Shown here piece by piece: positions 29,844 through 41,051 of a DNA stretch of 64,000 bases. The position numbers were made by a program, and so were the translations under genes. The notes under the pieces are model-generated. The model was not told where the DNA came from, searched no databases, and saw only the letters and a list, made by a program, of their open reading frames with translations. Every line of letters starts with the position of its first letter. The first letter of the stretch is position 1. Source of the DNA: Mayamaea pseudoterrestris (lineage: Eukaryota; Bacillariophyta; Bacillariophyceae; Sellaphorales; Sellaphoraceae); contig BROI01000003.1 in the NCBI GenBank assembly GCA_027923505.1, positions 1,488,001 to 1,552,000 of the forward strand, given 5' to 3'.

Positions 29844-31298
29844 CTATATCTCAAACTGCCTGCTAGGTCGAGGACGGAGTCCGCAACTCTCCGCCATGTG
29901 CATTGACAAGATTTTCAACTCTTCAGATATACCCACGTTTTGAAAGGAAGCTGGATTGGTAGGATCTTTATCCAATTGCTCACCATTTCCATCGCCAAGG
30001 AGTTCATCAATAGACAAGTTGTCGCGCAAACGCGCGTCGTCATCAGTCCGTTCGTACGCGGCCACGCTGTGCGTCACCTCGCATGGTATTTCAAGACGGA
30101 GATTCTGGAAATCTCCTTCCTTCCCTGGCTGCTCCACCGATATATCCACCAAACAGCGAATTGATATTGCAACAACATCCGTTTTAATGGAACAAGGAGC
30201 ATCAAGAGGAAGCAGGAGCTCCAGTGTCACACGTTCAATGCATTTTGGATCAAAATACTCGTGCGCCGTGCTGAATAGGTAGGACCGGCTTCGCTTGCAG
30301 GATCCGTCTCGTCGAATCGCGATTTCCTCTCCTTGTAGACAGGCGCAGACTTGATGGCACGGTACCCAATCTTTCGTCAGAGGAAAGTCAAATGTGAGTT
30401 TCACTCGGCTTCCAGGGTGCATAACAGAAGCTCCCAAGAGTGTAAGAATGCAGACTGGTTCTCCCGAGGGATCAGCTACTCGCATGGTCTGAAGGTGCTT
30501 TGGATCATCTCGTCGAACATTGCTAAATTGTGAAGCACCGTGTTGATTGACAGTCAATGTACCACCCGGATGGTGAAGTTCGGCCGCTGTCACAAAGCAT
30601 GGCAAACCGGAGGAATGAACAACAGCTTGGCATGGCGCAAGACGAAACTTCCGAAGACTTGCCGAGTCATCGTCGGCAATGTGGTCAAAATCGGGATGCT
30701 TTGTCAACACCAAGAATGGTGTTTGTATCCACCGCGCATTCTTTTGTGACCGGAGAAGCAGCTTGATGACAACGGCGTAGTAATATCGACAAGAAGTCCC
30801 TTGCATGGAATGCGGCAGCGATACTGGAAGGTTCGCCTGGAATGTAAATGCTAACTGATGATCCTCCAAAGAAATCTCCTCTGCCACCGACACATTTGTC
30901 TCATCTCCCTCTTCCAGTAGAATAGGTTTTGGCTTGACGTCGTCCCAACGACCGACGGTTCGTTCCTGGTATTCCATAAGGTCAATCGGCTGTGTCGCCC
31001 AAAAACAGACGGAATTCTTATCATGATCCATTCCCCATATGAGTGATTTCTTTGCTACAAGCTGAGCATCCTGATATTCTTTAACATTGTGCCATCGCGG
31101 ATCGAGACGACAACGCCCCATGACGCAGAAATCTAACGATTTTATCAAATTTCGAGGAGGGATGATTGATGCATTGTTCGTATCGTCGCGCGTTACTCGA
31201 ACGCTACCGACCAGTGTTCCTCCTTGACGAAAGGCTGGCCGGGAAAAGACAACCTCCACTTGTAGATCTTGTTGGCTCATGTTCATCAAGGATGGCAT
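29844..31298 (-). CDS. RGP1: RGP1-like subunit of the Ric1-Rgp1 Rab6 exchange factor
   Basis: Arrestin-fold protein of 484 aa. With Ric1 it activates Rab6/Ypt6 at the Golgi for endosome retrieval. Visible landmarks: VEVVFSRPAFRQGGTLVGSVRV (first arrestin strand, residues about 9-30), FTFQANLPVSLPHSMQGTSCRYYYAVVIKL (central signature of Rgp1, with the SxRYxYxxxV pattern), and RVKLTFDFPLTKDWVPCHQVCACLQGEE near residue 300. An acidic tail follows. The frame extends 61 codons further back to a TTG with no similarity and no ATG; I start at ATG 31298, and 31280 (MSQQDLQVEVVF) is also possible. It lies head-to-tail after the mTERF gene, with less than 200 bases between them. Confidence 0.72.
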   Translation of the reverse strand: MPSLMNMSQQDLQVEVVFSRPAFRQGGTLVGSVRVTRDDTNNASIIPPRNLIKSLDFCVMGRCRLDPRWHNVKEYQDAQLVAKKSLIWGMDHDKNSVCFWATQPIDLMEYQERTVGRWDDVKPKPILLEEGDETNVSVAEEISLEDHQLAFTFQANLPVSLPHSMQGTSCRYYYAVVIKLLLRSQKNARWIQTPFLVLTKHPDFDHIADDDSASLRKFRLAPCQAVVHSSGLPCFVTAAELHHPGGTLTVNQHGASQFSNVRRDDPKHLQTMRVADPSGEPVCILTLLGASVMHPGSRVKLTFDFPLTKDWVPCHQVCACLQGEEIAIRRDGSCKRSRSYLFSTAHEYFDPKCIERVTLELLLPLDAPCSIKTDVVAISIRCLVDISVEQPGKEGDFQNLRLEIPCEVTHSVAAYERTDDDARLRDNLSIDELLGDGNGEQLDKDPTNPASFQNVGISEELKILSMHMAESCGLRPRPSRQFEI

Positions 31299-31492
31299 CA
31301 AACTTTGGAATTTGGATCCTGCAACCTGCACCCCTCTCGCGTCGCTTGCGCTGCTCAATGTGCGGTTGTCGCTAGTGATCGTGAATGATGTCGCACAGGT
31401 ACTTGCGGCACGACTGACAATGATTTCAATCGACCCACCAGCTAACGTGCCGGTACCACTGCTAGTACTCTCTAGCAACAAGAAAGCTATCG

Positions 31493-33091
31493 CTATGTAC
31501 CTCTACCCTTTCGTGATCGCGTCCAGTGCATGATTCGCGCTTCGTCCTTCGGATTGTATAACACAATTGCGGATTGGATCCACTTGTTTCTTCCCGACTG
31601 ACGATTGAGCCAGCTCGTAAAGTACTCATCCCGCATGGGAAGAGCGACGGTGATTCGGCGTGGATCAATTTCATGGTATAGCATAGCTTCCATGCGAGGC
31701 TTTATCCGTTTGTCGAGCGAATAGCCAAGAAGAGTCGGAAGCTTGATAATAGCCTCACGCAGTAAAGCATTGTCGCCGCCAAAGGAATATCGAAGGTAAT
31801 CAATCTTCGGCTGCAGTGACTTTTCGAAGTTGTATCGCAACAGAGTGGGTTTGGTCACCAAGACGCGTTGCAATTCCTCTGGTGATAGTACAAAGGCTTG
31901 TCGTAACGAGTGCACCTTGCCTTCAAGGTTCGCCTGGCTGAGCGCAAAAATAGGTGGCCAGGCATTCACAACCCGCTTCAAGTCCAACCCAACAAGCCCA
32001 ATCTCATAGCGCAGATATCCAAGAATACGCTTGATTTTGCTCAAAGAGTACGAGATCACTCGCGGGAATTTGAGTATAAGGACTGAGAATTCATAAGCAC
32101 TCATGTCTAAATCCTGGATAAACTGGTTCGTTATCGGCAAAATGTGCAACTCTAAATCGTAGCCCAGGAACTCAGGATAGGCAAGGAGCAGCTTTTCAAC
32201 CTGCGAAGCACTCATACCAAGCATTGAGATGCAGTAAACAATGAGCTTGGGAACGAGATTGGCATCGAGACTGTACAAGAGAATACGCGGTTGCTTCTGT
32301 ACAATGCATCGGAGAACTGAGTCATCGGATATCATCAGGTCCAGCTTTAGAAATCGTAAATGAGGCATTAATCCCGAGATAACACCTGCTCGCAAAAGAT
32401 TTGGTTCCAAAAGAAAGAGTGATCTTGCTTCGGCCGTCGTAAATCCCATCACGTCGATAAAGAAATTTATCTTCGATTTCAAATTATCCTTCGAATAGCA
32501 CAAAACGGCGGGAACAGCACAAACAATGCTCCTCAGCTCCGACTTTCCCATGTCCAAAGCGCGCACCAAGAACAATATTGTTGTTGCTATATTCTTCTCC
32601 GCGCTCAAATGCAAAATGGTAGGCTGCTTGCCAATAATCAGCCTGATGTCTTCGTCTGACATGTCAAGACTAGTTTTTAGACAGTCGATCTTGTTGCGAA
32701 TTGTGGCAGCGGTCATACCCAGCGCCGATTCAGCTTCGTATGTGATTCTCCATAAAGTCTCGTCAGGTAGCTGCAATTCATCGCGAAGATAAAAGTACGA
32801 AACATTGGCAGCGAATGATTCCGAAAGCTGGTCGAGCGACAACCCATCGTAGACGGACTCTATTGTATTAGCCAACTCTTCATCCAGCAACCGTTCGTCA
32901 CTGATTGCATCTCCTTTATCGAAACTTGTGGCACTCTCTGATGCTTGATATAGTCTTGTAGTGCTCGAAGATTGACGCCGAAGATTCGGCGCATTGTGTA
33001 TATGAAGCGAGAAGGCGCTACAACAGGTTCCTTGGACACAAAGAACAAACACGTATATTGCCAAGTGCGCAACTGGTCGTAATCTGGTCAT
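31493..33091 (-). CDS. mTERF-family protein, plastid-targeted
   Basis: 532 aa, single exon. mTERF proteins bind organellar nucleic acids through stacked triple-helix repeats and act in transcription termination or intron splicing. Repeats of about 35 residues with the L/P signature are obvious: IRLIIGKQPTILHLS, LRSIVCAVPAVLCYS, ARSLFLLEPNLLRAG, CIVQKQPRILLYS, EKLLLAYPEFLGYD, SVLILKFPRVISYS, VVNAWPPIFALS, VLVTKPTLLRYN and AIIKLPTLLGYS, about nine units. The N-terminus is a signal peptide ending CSAFSLHIHN, an SAF-type junction like the diatom plastid signal. A Met and Arg-rich C-terminal end follows. Which plastid transcript it serves cannot be told. Start ATG 33091 is the only good choice. 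Confidence 0.92.
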   Translation of the reverse strand: MTRLRPVAHLAIYVFVLCVQGTCCSAFSLHIHNAPNLRRQSSSTTRLYQASESATSFDKGDAISDERLLDEELANTIESVYDGLSLDQLSESFAANVSYFYLRDELQLPDETLWRITYEAESALGMTAATIRNKIDCLKTSLDMSDEDIRLIIGKQPTILHLSAEKNIATTILFLVRALDMGKSELRSIVCAVPAVLCYSKDNLKSKINFFIDVMGFTTAEARSLFLLEPNLLRAGVISGLMPHLRFLKLDLMISDDSVLRCIVQKQPRILLYSLDANLVPKLIVYCISMLGMSASQVEKLLLAYPEFLGYDLELHILPITNQFIQDLDMSAYEFSVLILKFPRVISYSLSKIKRILGYLRYEIGLVGLDLKRVVNAWPPIFALSQANLEGKVHSLRQAFVLSPEELQRVLVTKPTLLRYNFEKSLQPKIDYLRYSFGGDNALLREAIIKLPTLLGYSLDKRIKPRMEAMLYHEIDPRRITVALPMRDEYFTSWLNRQSGRNKWIQSAIVLYNPKDEARIMHWTRSRKGRGT

Positions 33092-33428
33092 GAGTAGCAG
33101 TCAAATCATCTCAAGTATGTCTACAACTCCAAAAGCAAAGCCACAGCCATTACTCATCTCGATCACGGACGAGACGAGCGACCAAGAAGGCACGTCATGA
33201 AAACTAATCGTGTCTGTGACGCCCAGTCTTTCTCAATGATGACTGCATTACTCTTTGATATATAGTAAATGAATGATTTCATTCACGCTTGGTATGACCC
33301 GAAGCCATTAATCCCTGTTTCTGCACTTGCGAAGCGCATGCAGATCCAGACGATTTGTATTGCTCACCTAGACAGCAACTACATGACCATTCGTCGACAT
33401 ACCGGTCGACTGAAGAAGCATTCAAATC

Positions 33429-34688
33429 ATGGAATGTCAAGGTGCTCGTCTTATCTCTTCCCCGCTAGCGTTTCCCGAGCCCGTTATTCTTAAGGCGAGA
33501 CGTTGTCCAGGAATTGTCGCGTCGCATCCGGTCGCCTTGACGAGTGGCGACGCTCCCAGCCTTGAGCGGCAGCCATCCGTGTCAGCAGACATACTTATTA
33601 TTGAGAATGGCAGCGAAAGTAGCGACGACACTTTGAGTTATCTCATACACAGGAAGCTAAGGGACACGCCATTCGGATCGTTGCGTATTGGATACGTTCT
33701 GGAGAAGGACGAGTCGGGCATGTATCATGTCAAAGGAGCATCGAACGGAGACGACGAATTTGAAATGTTTACGATCGCAGTCGAAGACAAAGCGAAGAGC
33801 TTGTGTGACTTATCCTCGACAAGGGGAAATCAAAGGGCGGAATTGGCGGCGCTTCAAATGATAGGAAACCTTTCATCACAGGAGCAAATGCCGCATTATA
33901 TGCAAGGTGCCAATGCCATTGCTGCGGATGACTCGTCAATCTATACAATAATGTCATTTCTAAAGGATGGCTCTCTTTACGATTATTGCACAAGGGTTGG
34001 AAGGCTTTCGGAGAATGATGGACGGTTTTTCTTTCGTCAACTTTTGTCGGTGAGTTGTACCACCCTTTGTGGAAGTTGCGTTCAATTGCGTCTATGAACG
34101 GTGATTCTCATTCCGATTTCAATTACAACTAAGGGACTGGAATTATTGGAGCAAACTGCTCTTTGTCATCGTAGTTTGTCATTGGACAATGTTCAGTTGC
34201 ATGGGACGTTGGCTACAATTGTCGGCCTCTCCAGCAGTGCGCTGCGGATTCCCTTTGGCGAGGATGGTGACATGCCGCATTTGATTACACCCCAGCCTCT
34301 TGTGGGAAGCATTGGCGCAAGTACTCAATACATGGCGCCCGAGTTATTCAACGAGGAAGTATTTGATGGACACGCTGTGGACTTGTGGTCAGTTGGAGTC
34401 ATTCTTCTCGCCATGCTCGCCGGAAGCGACGCTTTATTTCTTCTACCAAGTCAGCAAGACTACCGATACAAAGAGATATGTGTGGACTGTCATCTGCAGG
34501 CTCATTTGCGCAAGCTTGGTTGTTCCATCTCGGCTGAAGCAACAGATTTACTGCAAGCAATGTTGACTGCAGACCCAGCGCGTCGGCTCACGCGGACGCA
34601 AGTTGTTCAGCATACGTGGGTAGCGCAGCATACAGATGTACCGGCAATCTTGCCTCCCAGCAAATACAAGGAGGAAGTTGTCCTTTGA
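33429..34688 (+). CDS. Pseudokinase (protein kinase fold lacking catalytic residues), two exons
   Basis: Exons 33429-34049 and 34134-34688 give 391 aa; the 84-base intron is in phase 0. Kinase landmarks: the alpha-C glutamate helix RAELAALQMIGNL (Glu138), hinge YTIMSFLKDGSLYDY, RFFFRQLLSGLELLEQ, CHRSLSLDN at 218-226, MAPELF at 274, VDLWSVGVILLAMLAG and the arginine-containing LLQAMLTADPARRLTRTQVVQHTWV. The catalytic HRD is HRS (Ser221) while Asn226 is kept. The DFG triplet is replaced by VGLSSS (237-242). The VAIK lysine position appears to be IAVED (Glu119). It is therefore probably inactive as a phosphotransferase, and may act as a scaffold or allosteric regulator. The first 80 residues are not conserved. 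Confidence 0.82.
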
Positions 34689-35046
34689 GGGAGGTTTTAG
34701 TACCAAGGTACAAGTATTCCGAACACTGGTTGAAAGCATGGTTGCAATGAACGTTCTCTCTGGCTTCCAAGATGGTTTGGTGGACGCAGCATCTCTGTTT
34801 ATAACCTCTTTACGGTAAATATCGACAAACAGTAGCTAAATCTGGGTAGCGAATAACAAACTGACAAGTGGCCTTTCGCCACTTGGAAGCCTGCAACTGG
34901 TGACTTGATCGTGTCGCGCGTGGCGTCACGTCATTCGACTGGACCTCGACCGACGACATCGCAGTTCGTCCAATCCATCATCACACAACATCCTTGTGGA
35001 TCTTGGGATCACACGAAGCTACGTAAACCATAAAGTCAATCAAGCC
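34689..35046. other. Intergenic, pseudokinase to ClpB
   Basis: 358 bases; promoter region of the ClpB gene. The ClpB frame is open from a GTG at 34996, but the first ATG is 35047. No heat-shock element could be recognised with confidence. Confidence 0.45.
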
Positions 35047-38000
35047 ATGAAGCTGGCCAATTCTTCGTTTCTATTCAGTGCGGTGGCGGTGGTTGGATTA
35101 TCACGCTACAAGGCGAGTGCATTCACAGTGCCCATCACGCTATCTCGACGACAATCGACAGCTTTTCAGCCCGTTGCACAAAGCCACAATGATCCTTCGT
35201 TTCTCCTCAATCGGCGCCATCGACAAACTCTTCCATCTACAACTTTGAGAATGGCGCAAGACGATTTTAACGAGGCAAAGTACACTGAAGCGGCATGGAG
35301 TACAGTCGCTGCCTTGACAAAAGCCGCCGACTACTACCAGGCGCAGTATGTCGATGCTCCATTTCTGCTGGACATTATCCTCAATCCCACGCGGCACCAG
35401 GCTGGCGATGATGCGGAAGCAGCTAGGCGAGTCGTCACCAAGGTTTTGGAAAAGGCAGGCGTCAATGTGGGACAACTCAAGACGGACCTTGATGAGCATT
35501 TGGCAAAACAGCCACGCGTCGGAAACGCGAGCAGCCAAAAGACAATGTCACGCTCACTACAGCAAGTACTGGATGCTGCTAAAATGACGAAAAGTACATT
35601 GAATGATTCCTTCATTTCTGCTGAAGGCTTGTTGCTGGCACTTGTCAAGGAAGACCCATTTACGCGCGACGCTTTACTGAAGCAAAGCATTACCTACAAT
35701 GACATTGTTGCGGCTGTCAAGACGATTCGCGAAAAGAGTGGACCAGCAAACACACGCTCGGCGGAAAACAATTACGATGCTCTCATGAAGTATGGTATCG
35801 ACTTTACGGAGCGCGCCCGGGAAGGCAAGCTTGATCCAGTGATTGGTCGAGACACGGAGATTCGCCGAGCGATTCAGATCTTGTCCAGACGTACGAAGAA
35901 CAATCCAGTAAGTATTTGGACATGTTTAATTCCACTTGTTGTTGGCTAACGAGATTGCTCAGCGTCCAACAACCAAGACAGAATGGGTATCGTACTTGTA
36001 CTTTCACTTGTTATGCATTTGCTGACGCATTACAAATTCAATAGGTATTAATCGGAGATCCAGGTGTCGGAAAGACAGCTATTGCTGAAGGTATTGCGCA
36101 ACGCATGGTTAGTGGTGACGTACCTGATTCTCTTCAGAATTGCCGCCTAATAGGATTGGATCTCGCAGCGCTCGTCGCGGGAGCAAGCATGCGCGGCGAA
36201 TTTGAGGAACGTTTAAAGGCAGTTTTGGAGGAAGTGACAAAGGTAAGTTGAACGCGTTGCCAAGATTTGGCCCGTTCGGCGTCTGTGTTATGTGCACAAT
36301 AAGCGATTCTAAACTTTTATCGCTTTTCATTTAGAGCGACGGAGAGATTATTTTGTTTATTGATGAGATGCATACTTTAGTCGGAGCTGGTGCTGCTCAG
36401 GGATCGATGGATGCGTCTAACTTACTCAAGCCGGCGCTCTCGCGTGGCCAGCTTCGGTGCATTGGAGCCACGACGGTCAACGAGTATCGCCTATATATTG
36501 AAAAGGATAAGGCACTTGAGCGACGATTTCAGCAGGTTATGATTGACCAGCCCAGTCCCGAGGACACTGTCAGTATCCTTCGTGGTCTTAAGTCAAGATA
36601 TGAGATGCACCATGGTGTACGCATTCGCGACGAAGCTCTGTTGGCGGCTGCCAAGTTGAGCCACCGTTATATTCCGGACCGTTTTCTTCCAGACAAAGCA
36701 ATTGATCTTGTCGACGAAGCTTGCGCGAAGTTAAAGAATGAAATTACGTCAAAGCCGACACAGTTGGACGAGATCGACAGAAGAATCATTCAGTTGCAGA
36801 TGGAGCGCTTGTCACTCAAATCCGACTATGAGAGCGACGAGGAAAGCTCAAAGAAGAGTCTTGCTCGAGATGAAGCTGCGCGTTTGGAGAAGATCGAAAA
36901 GGAAATCGAGGACTTGCAGAAAGAGCAAGAAGCTTTGAATGCTCGCTGGTTGCGCGAGAAGGGCAGCGTTGACAAAATTAAGGAACTGAAGGAGAAGATT
37001 GGCCAAGTGCGATTTGCGATTGAAAAGGCCGAACGAGAGTTTGATCTTAACCGCGCTGCCGAGCTCAAGTACTCTGAGCTTCCACCTTTAGAAAATGAGC
37101 TGCAAGTTCTGGAAGGTACTAGCGACGATGGCCAACTGTTAGAGGGCGAGAAGATGCTTCGTGACGAAGTGCTGGCGGATGACATTGCTCAAGTTGTTGC
37201 CGTCTGGACTGGCATTCCACCAGGAAAGCTGATGGACTCTGAACGCGACCGTGTGTTGAATATGGCTGACAAGTTAAGAGAGCGTGTTATCGGACAAGAT
37301 GAAGCGACAGAACTGGTTACCGAGGCTGTGCAGCGTTCGCGAGCTGGTCTCAACGATCCTTCCAAGCCGATCGCTTCGTTCATTTTTCTGGGACCAACGG
37401 GCGTTGGTAAGTTGATAGGAAGTAGCTGTCTATGATACGAGGTCATTTGTTTTTTCATCTCTCATGTTTGCGGATCTATGTGCAGGTAAAACGGAGCTAT
37501 GCAAGGCCTTGTCCGAGTTCATGTTTGACACTGAGGATGCCCTTATCAGGTTTGACATGTCCGAGTACATGGAGAAGTTTTCCGTCTCGCGGCTTTTGGG
37601 TGCACCGCCAGGATATGTCGGATATGATGAGGGTGGTCAGCTTACGGACGCCGTGCGCCGAAAGCCTTACAGCGTCCTTCTCTTTGATGAAATTGAGAAA
37701 GCGCATCCCGACGTTTTCAACATTATGTTGCAGCTCCTCGACGATGGCCGTCTCACCGACTCCAAGGGCACCACAGTATCTTTTCGCAACACGATAGTTA
37801 TTTGTACTTCCAACATCGGCAGCAGTGCGATTCTTGATCTCCAGGGTGACGACCGCGAAGTGATGAAATCTCGCGTCATGGACGCCATGAGGGACCATTT
37901 TAAGCCGGAATTCTTAAATCGTATCGACGAGACTGTAATCTTCAACAGTCTTGGCAAGAATGATTTGAAACAGATTGTTAGCTTGGAAACGCGACGTCTC

Positions 38001-38285
38001 ATGGGCCGCTTGGAAGAAAAGGCAATGACAATGCAGCTAACGGATGCAGCGCTTGACTACTTGGCCGATGTTGGCTTTGACCCTGTCTACGGTGCCCGGC
38101 CTTTGAAGCGTGTCATACAGCGCGAAGTTGAAAGTCAAGTCGCACGAGGTATTCTCAGTGGCAACTTTGTGGAAGGCGATACCATTGTCGTGGATGCTCA
38201 GGAGGGCAAGATTGTCGTAACGAAGCTTGTCAATGCGTCGTCTTCCGGTGCATTGCCTCCAGTCGCTGAGCCAATTGAGGCGTGA
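35047..38285 (+). CDS. CLPB: Plastid ClpB/Hsp100 disaggregase (four exons)
   Basis: AAA+ chaperone that threads aggregated proteins together with Hsp70. Exons 35047-35907, 36045-36242, 36335-37406 and 37486-38285 give 976 aa. Leader [17 protein letters not shown] ... KASAFTVP, a signal peptide with ASAF junction, predicts plastid stroma. Domains: N-domain (residues 75-235), first AAA with Walker A GDPGVGKT (exon 2) and Walker [14 protein letters not shown], arginine ALERRFQQV, a long middle coiled coil (about 490-610), which separates ClpB from ClpC, second AAA with GPTGVGKTE split by intron 3, [16 protein letters not shown] and the sensor GARPLKRVI. No ClpP-binding IGF loop was seen. Introns are 137, 92 and 79 bases. 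Confidence 0.96.
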
Positions 38286-38675
38286 GGAAAGAGGTATACT
38301 ACATGGTAGACTATGTGTTTAACTATCCCTAATTACATCAAGCAGCGCATATATGGTTTAACAAAAGAAGTTTAGCAGTTAGGTCAGGAAAGCAAAAAGG
38401 TGTCCTGCTATGAGTACAGACAGTAGCAGGATATGGTAAATAGACAAGGTTCTAGACTGGTTCGTTCGGGTCAAAGCGAGGCTTTGCACAGTTTATTGGT
38501 TGTATATTAGTTGTGCCTCCCCGTGTGATGGATGATATATAAGCAGCAGTAGCAATGGCGGCGGTAGCGGTGGAGTGTGGTCTATGTGTTTGCGTGATTG
38601 TGAATAAGGATGCGTGGAATGTGTGATAAGTTTAGCGGTGTGATGTGGTATTGGTAATGGCAAGAGCCTTGTTCT
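38286..38675. other. Intergenic between ClpB and the small plastid-type gene (convergent)
   Basis: 390 bases, 3' regions of two convergent genes. Contains a degenerate AGCAGTAGCAATGGCGGCGG stretch near 38543-38568 but no gene. Confidence 0.45.
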
Positions 38676-39184
38676 CTACTCGCTGCGGCGACGGAAGCGA
38701 CTGGCAAACTTGGCGACACGTTTGAAAGGACCTGTGACCGCCACTTTGCCAGCTTTGGCTTGTTTGGTCGAAGGCTCATCGGCATCAGTGACTGGCCAGT
38801 CATCATAGCTAAAGTTGTATTCCAGTGGAAGACTGTTAGATGGAAAGTACAAGTAAGAGCGAGAATGATAAGTGAGACAACGAGACAACTGTGTTCCAAT
38901 CACCATTCACCTCGTGCCAACAAATACTCGTGTAGAAAGGCGGCAACGGAGACGTTTCGAATGACTTACTCATCGAGGTAACTTGTTTTACGAGCAGTAG
39001 GATGGCATTCTTGGTACCATGTTCCAAACGTTAGTGGTGTCGTTGGCGTTGGCAGCGACCAAGCTTGCAGCAAAGTCGAGCTACCGGTGGAGGTTCGCGT
39101 GGGTCTCGTCACTGACTGAAAGCCGTGCGTTAGCGATAAGAGCAGGAAGGCACTTGCGATAAGTAGGCGAGCTGATTGCTTCAT
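38676..39184 (-). CDS. Small uncharacterised protein with plastid-type signal (two exons)
   Basis: Exons 39184-38970 and 38832-38676 give 123 aa; the 137-base intron is in phase 2. The leader MKQSARLLIASAFLLLSLTHG is a signal peptide followed by FQSVTRPTRTSTGSS, a Phe-first basic Ser/Thr segment like a diatom plastid transit peptide. The mature part has TFGTWYQECHPTARKTSYLD joined by the splice to DLPLEYNFSYDDWP, then a Lys/Arg-rich tail (KRVAKFASRFRRRSE). I do not recognise the family. The aromatic-rich middle and basic end suit a small protein bound to RNA, pigment complex or membrane surface, but this is only a guess. The joined reading across the intron is smooth, so the gene is likely real. 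Confidence 0.6.
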
Positions 39185-39928
39185 GGTTGTAAGGGGTTCT
39201 TGAGTTGCGAGCGGGTTGTTGTGTGATGCGTTGTATATTTTCAATTTGTGAGACAAGCAGCAAGTGTTTGAAGCCTGGTCGTGAGTGTTGTTCGTCCTTG
39301 CCAGTTTCAACTGCTCTTGTGCGAAGATGTCATCGGCCTCGGGCTTGAAAGCTTGACACCCGGCTCAAGTTCTTCCGCCAGGAAGGCTGCTAACGCGTGT
39401 AATCCCGCGCGCACTTGATTTATCTGGGCGATGATGCCTCAAAGTTGACGGGAAAGTGTCACCAAACTTTTTGGCCCAACGCGCTCTGGCGATTCTGACG
39501 CAGCAATCGTCATCCCCACCACACAGAAGTTCTTGGTCTTTCATGACATGAAACATCATTTGTGAGTGTCAACCATGGATTGAACTATTGCCCGTGTGTA
39601 CTTCAATCCTAAATTCCGAGTGGAGGCATGTCGCAATAGCCCGCTTGACGATTACGTCATCCGTCTTCCCTTCAGCCTGTCGGACGCATGTCGAGTGATC
39701 CGCCACAGCTTCGCGACTTCGGCATGTCGTTTAACGGGCTTTTGGCTACTCGTACGATACCTATGATACCCGTATCGATAGATATGCTAGTAGTGGTAGC
39801 ATGGCTATTGCACCAGTTTCAAGTAGAGTCCCGTTCCTTTCTAGCGTCATGCATGGAACGAACAAAGCAGTTAACTTTAAACGAGATGTTTATGTAGTAC
39901 AGTATCACCAAACCTGGGTGATTGTCTA
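39185..39928. other. Intergenic, about 740 bases
   Basis: Open frames shorter than 70 codons on both strands, none resembling a family. A cluster of near-repeats GATACCTATGATACCCGTATCGA lies near 39756-39780. Probable promoter of the gene ending at 38676 plus the 3' region of bL21m. Confidence 0.45.
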
Positions 39929-40804
39929 CTACGCAGCAAATAATCCCCTTCGCTCCTCATGGACATGATTTTGGTATTCTGCAGGAGGTCGAATGTCAAG
40001 AATGCGGAGCATGGTGACATCGCGACGAAACCCGTTGCGTCGGTCCGAGTTCTTTCGTCTGCGCTTCTTAAAAACAACCACCTTGGCGTCTCGCGTGATC
40101 TCCTCCACCATGACATCAACCTCGGCACCACCCACAAACGGCATGCCTACCAAAGTGAAATGCGTCGAGCTGACAAGCATGACATCCTTCAATGTATGCG
40201 TTGAGCCAACGTTAAACGTATCAACCGGCTTGAGGCGATTGACAATGAGTACATCATCCGTTGTGACTTTATGTTGCGATCCAGCAAGCTCAATGACGGC
40301 AAACAATCCACCAGCAGGTGCCCCAGCACGCAGAATGGCAATTTCCGATTTGGTACGCATGAGGGATCCATCGTTGTTGTAAATCAGCGTACCGATTGTA
40401 TCGTCATCGAGTTCATCTAGGTCACTCAGCAAGTCTTCTTCCTCGTTTTCATTAAGCTCGTCCATCTCCTCGTCAAGACTGTCTTCGTCTTTTACATTCA
40501 ATTCTGTCGATGAATTAGCAGCTCGTTTCTGACGCGCCTCTTCGCGTTCCTCCTCCAAGAACGGATCGTAGATTAGATCATCCTTTCCGACGCCTTCCAG
40601 TTCCGCCAAGGCAAGTTGCTTGCCATGCCCAGTACGCATGGCCTCCATGTACTCTCGAGAGTGATCCACCGCTGCAAAGGCGGACGAGAATGAACGAGTG
40701 CACAAGCCAGACGTAAAATGGGCCCGGTTAAAGATGACTCGTCCGCCGCTTCTTGATCCACAAGCTGCGAATTTTATAGCTCCATGACCCAATACCCGTT
40801 GCAT
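39929..40804 (-). CDS. Mitochondrial ribosomal protein bL21m
   Basis: 291 aa. The C-terminal 110 residues are a bacterial-type L21: GGLFAVIELAGSQHKVTTDDVLIVNRL, DVMLVSSTHFTLVGMPFVGGAEVDVMVEEITRDAKVVVFKKRRRKNSDRRNGFRRDVTMLRI. The KKRRRKxxDRRxGxR stretch is the L21 signature for 23S rRNA binding. The N-terminus MQRVLGHGAIKFAACGSRSGGR...TRSFSSAF has no acidic residues, fitting a mitochondrial presequence. A plastid address is less likely because no signal peptide is present. Between leader and L21 lies a 60-residue acidic linker (DEEMDELNENEEEDLLSDLDELDDD), unusual for L21. Single exon, ATG 40804. Confidence 0.9.
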   Translation of the reverse strand: MQRVLGHGAIKFAACGSRSGGRVIFNRAHFTSGLCTRSFSSAFAAVDHSREYMEAMRTGHGKQLALAELEGVGKDDLIYDPFLEEEREEARQKRAANSSTELNVKDEDSLDEEMDELNENEEEDLLSDLDELDDDTIGTLIYNNDGSLMRTKSEIAILRAGAPAGGLFAVIELAGSQHKVTTDDVLIVNRLKPVDTFNVGSTHTLKDVMLVSSTHFTLVGMPFVGGAEVDVMVEEITRDAKVVVFKKRRRKNSDRRNGFRRDVTMLRILDIRPPAEYQNHVHEERRGLFAA

Positions 40805-41051
40805 GATGTTCAGCGGAAAAGATAGACCGGTTGGGTTATAAATCGTTTGACTTGCGACAATTCTGGCTGCCGATCCTCATGGTGGAATCCGTGAGAAACC
40901 GAAGGGATGTCGCAACGCGAGTCTGTGCTTCGTCCGCCATTTCTGATAGTTACGGTTTCGAGTTACTTGAATATGCGTCAGTCACAAAGATCGCCCGCGG
41001 CAAGCGACAGCGATCACTTTCTTGAAGATCAAAAAGCAGCTGTATATCACC

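Noticed and set aside
34996-35046. Upstream extension of ClpB
   Set aside because: Starts at GTG and precedes the well-formed signal peptide beginning at ATG 35047.
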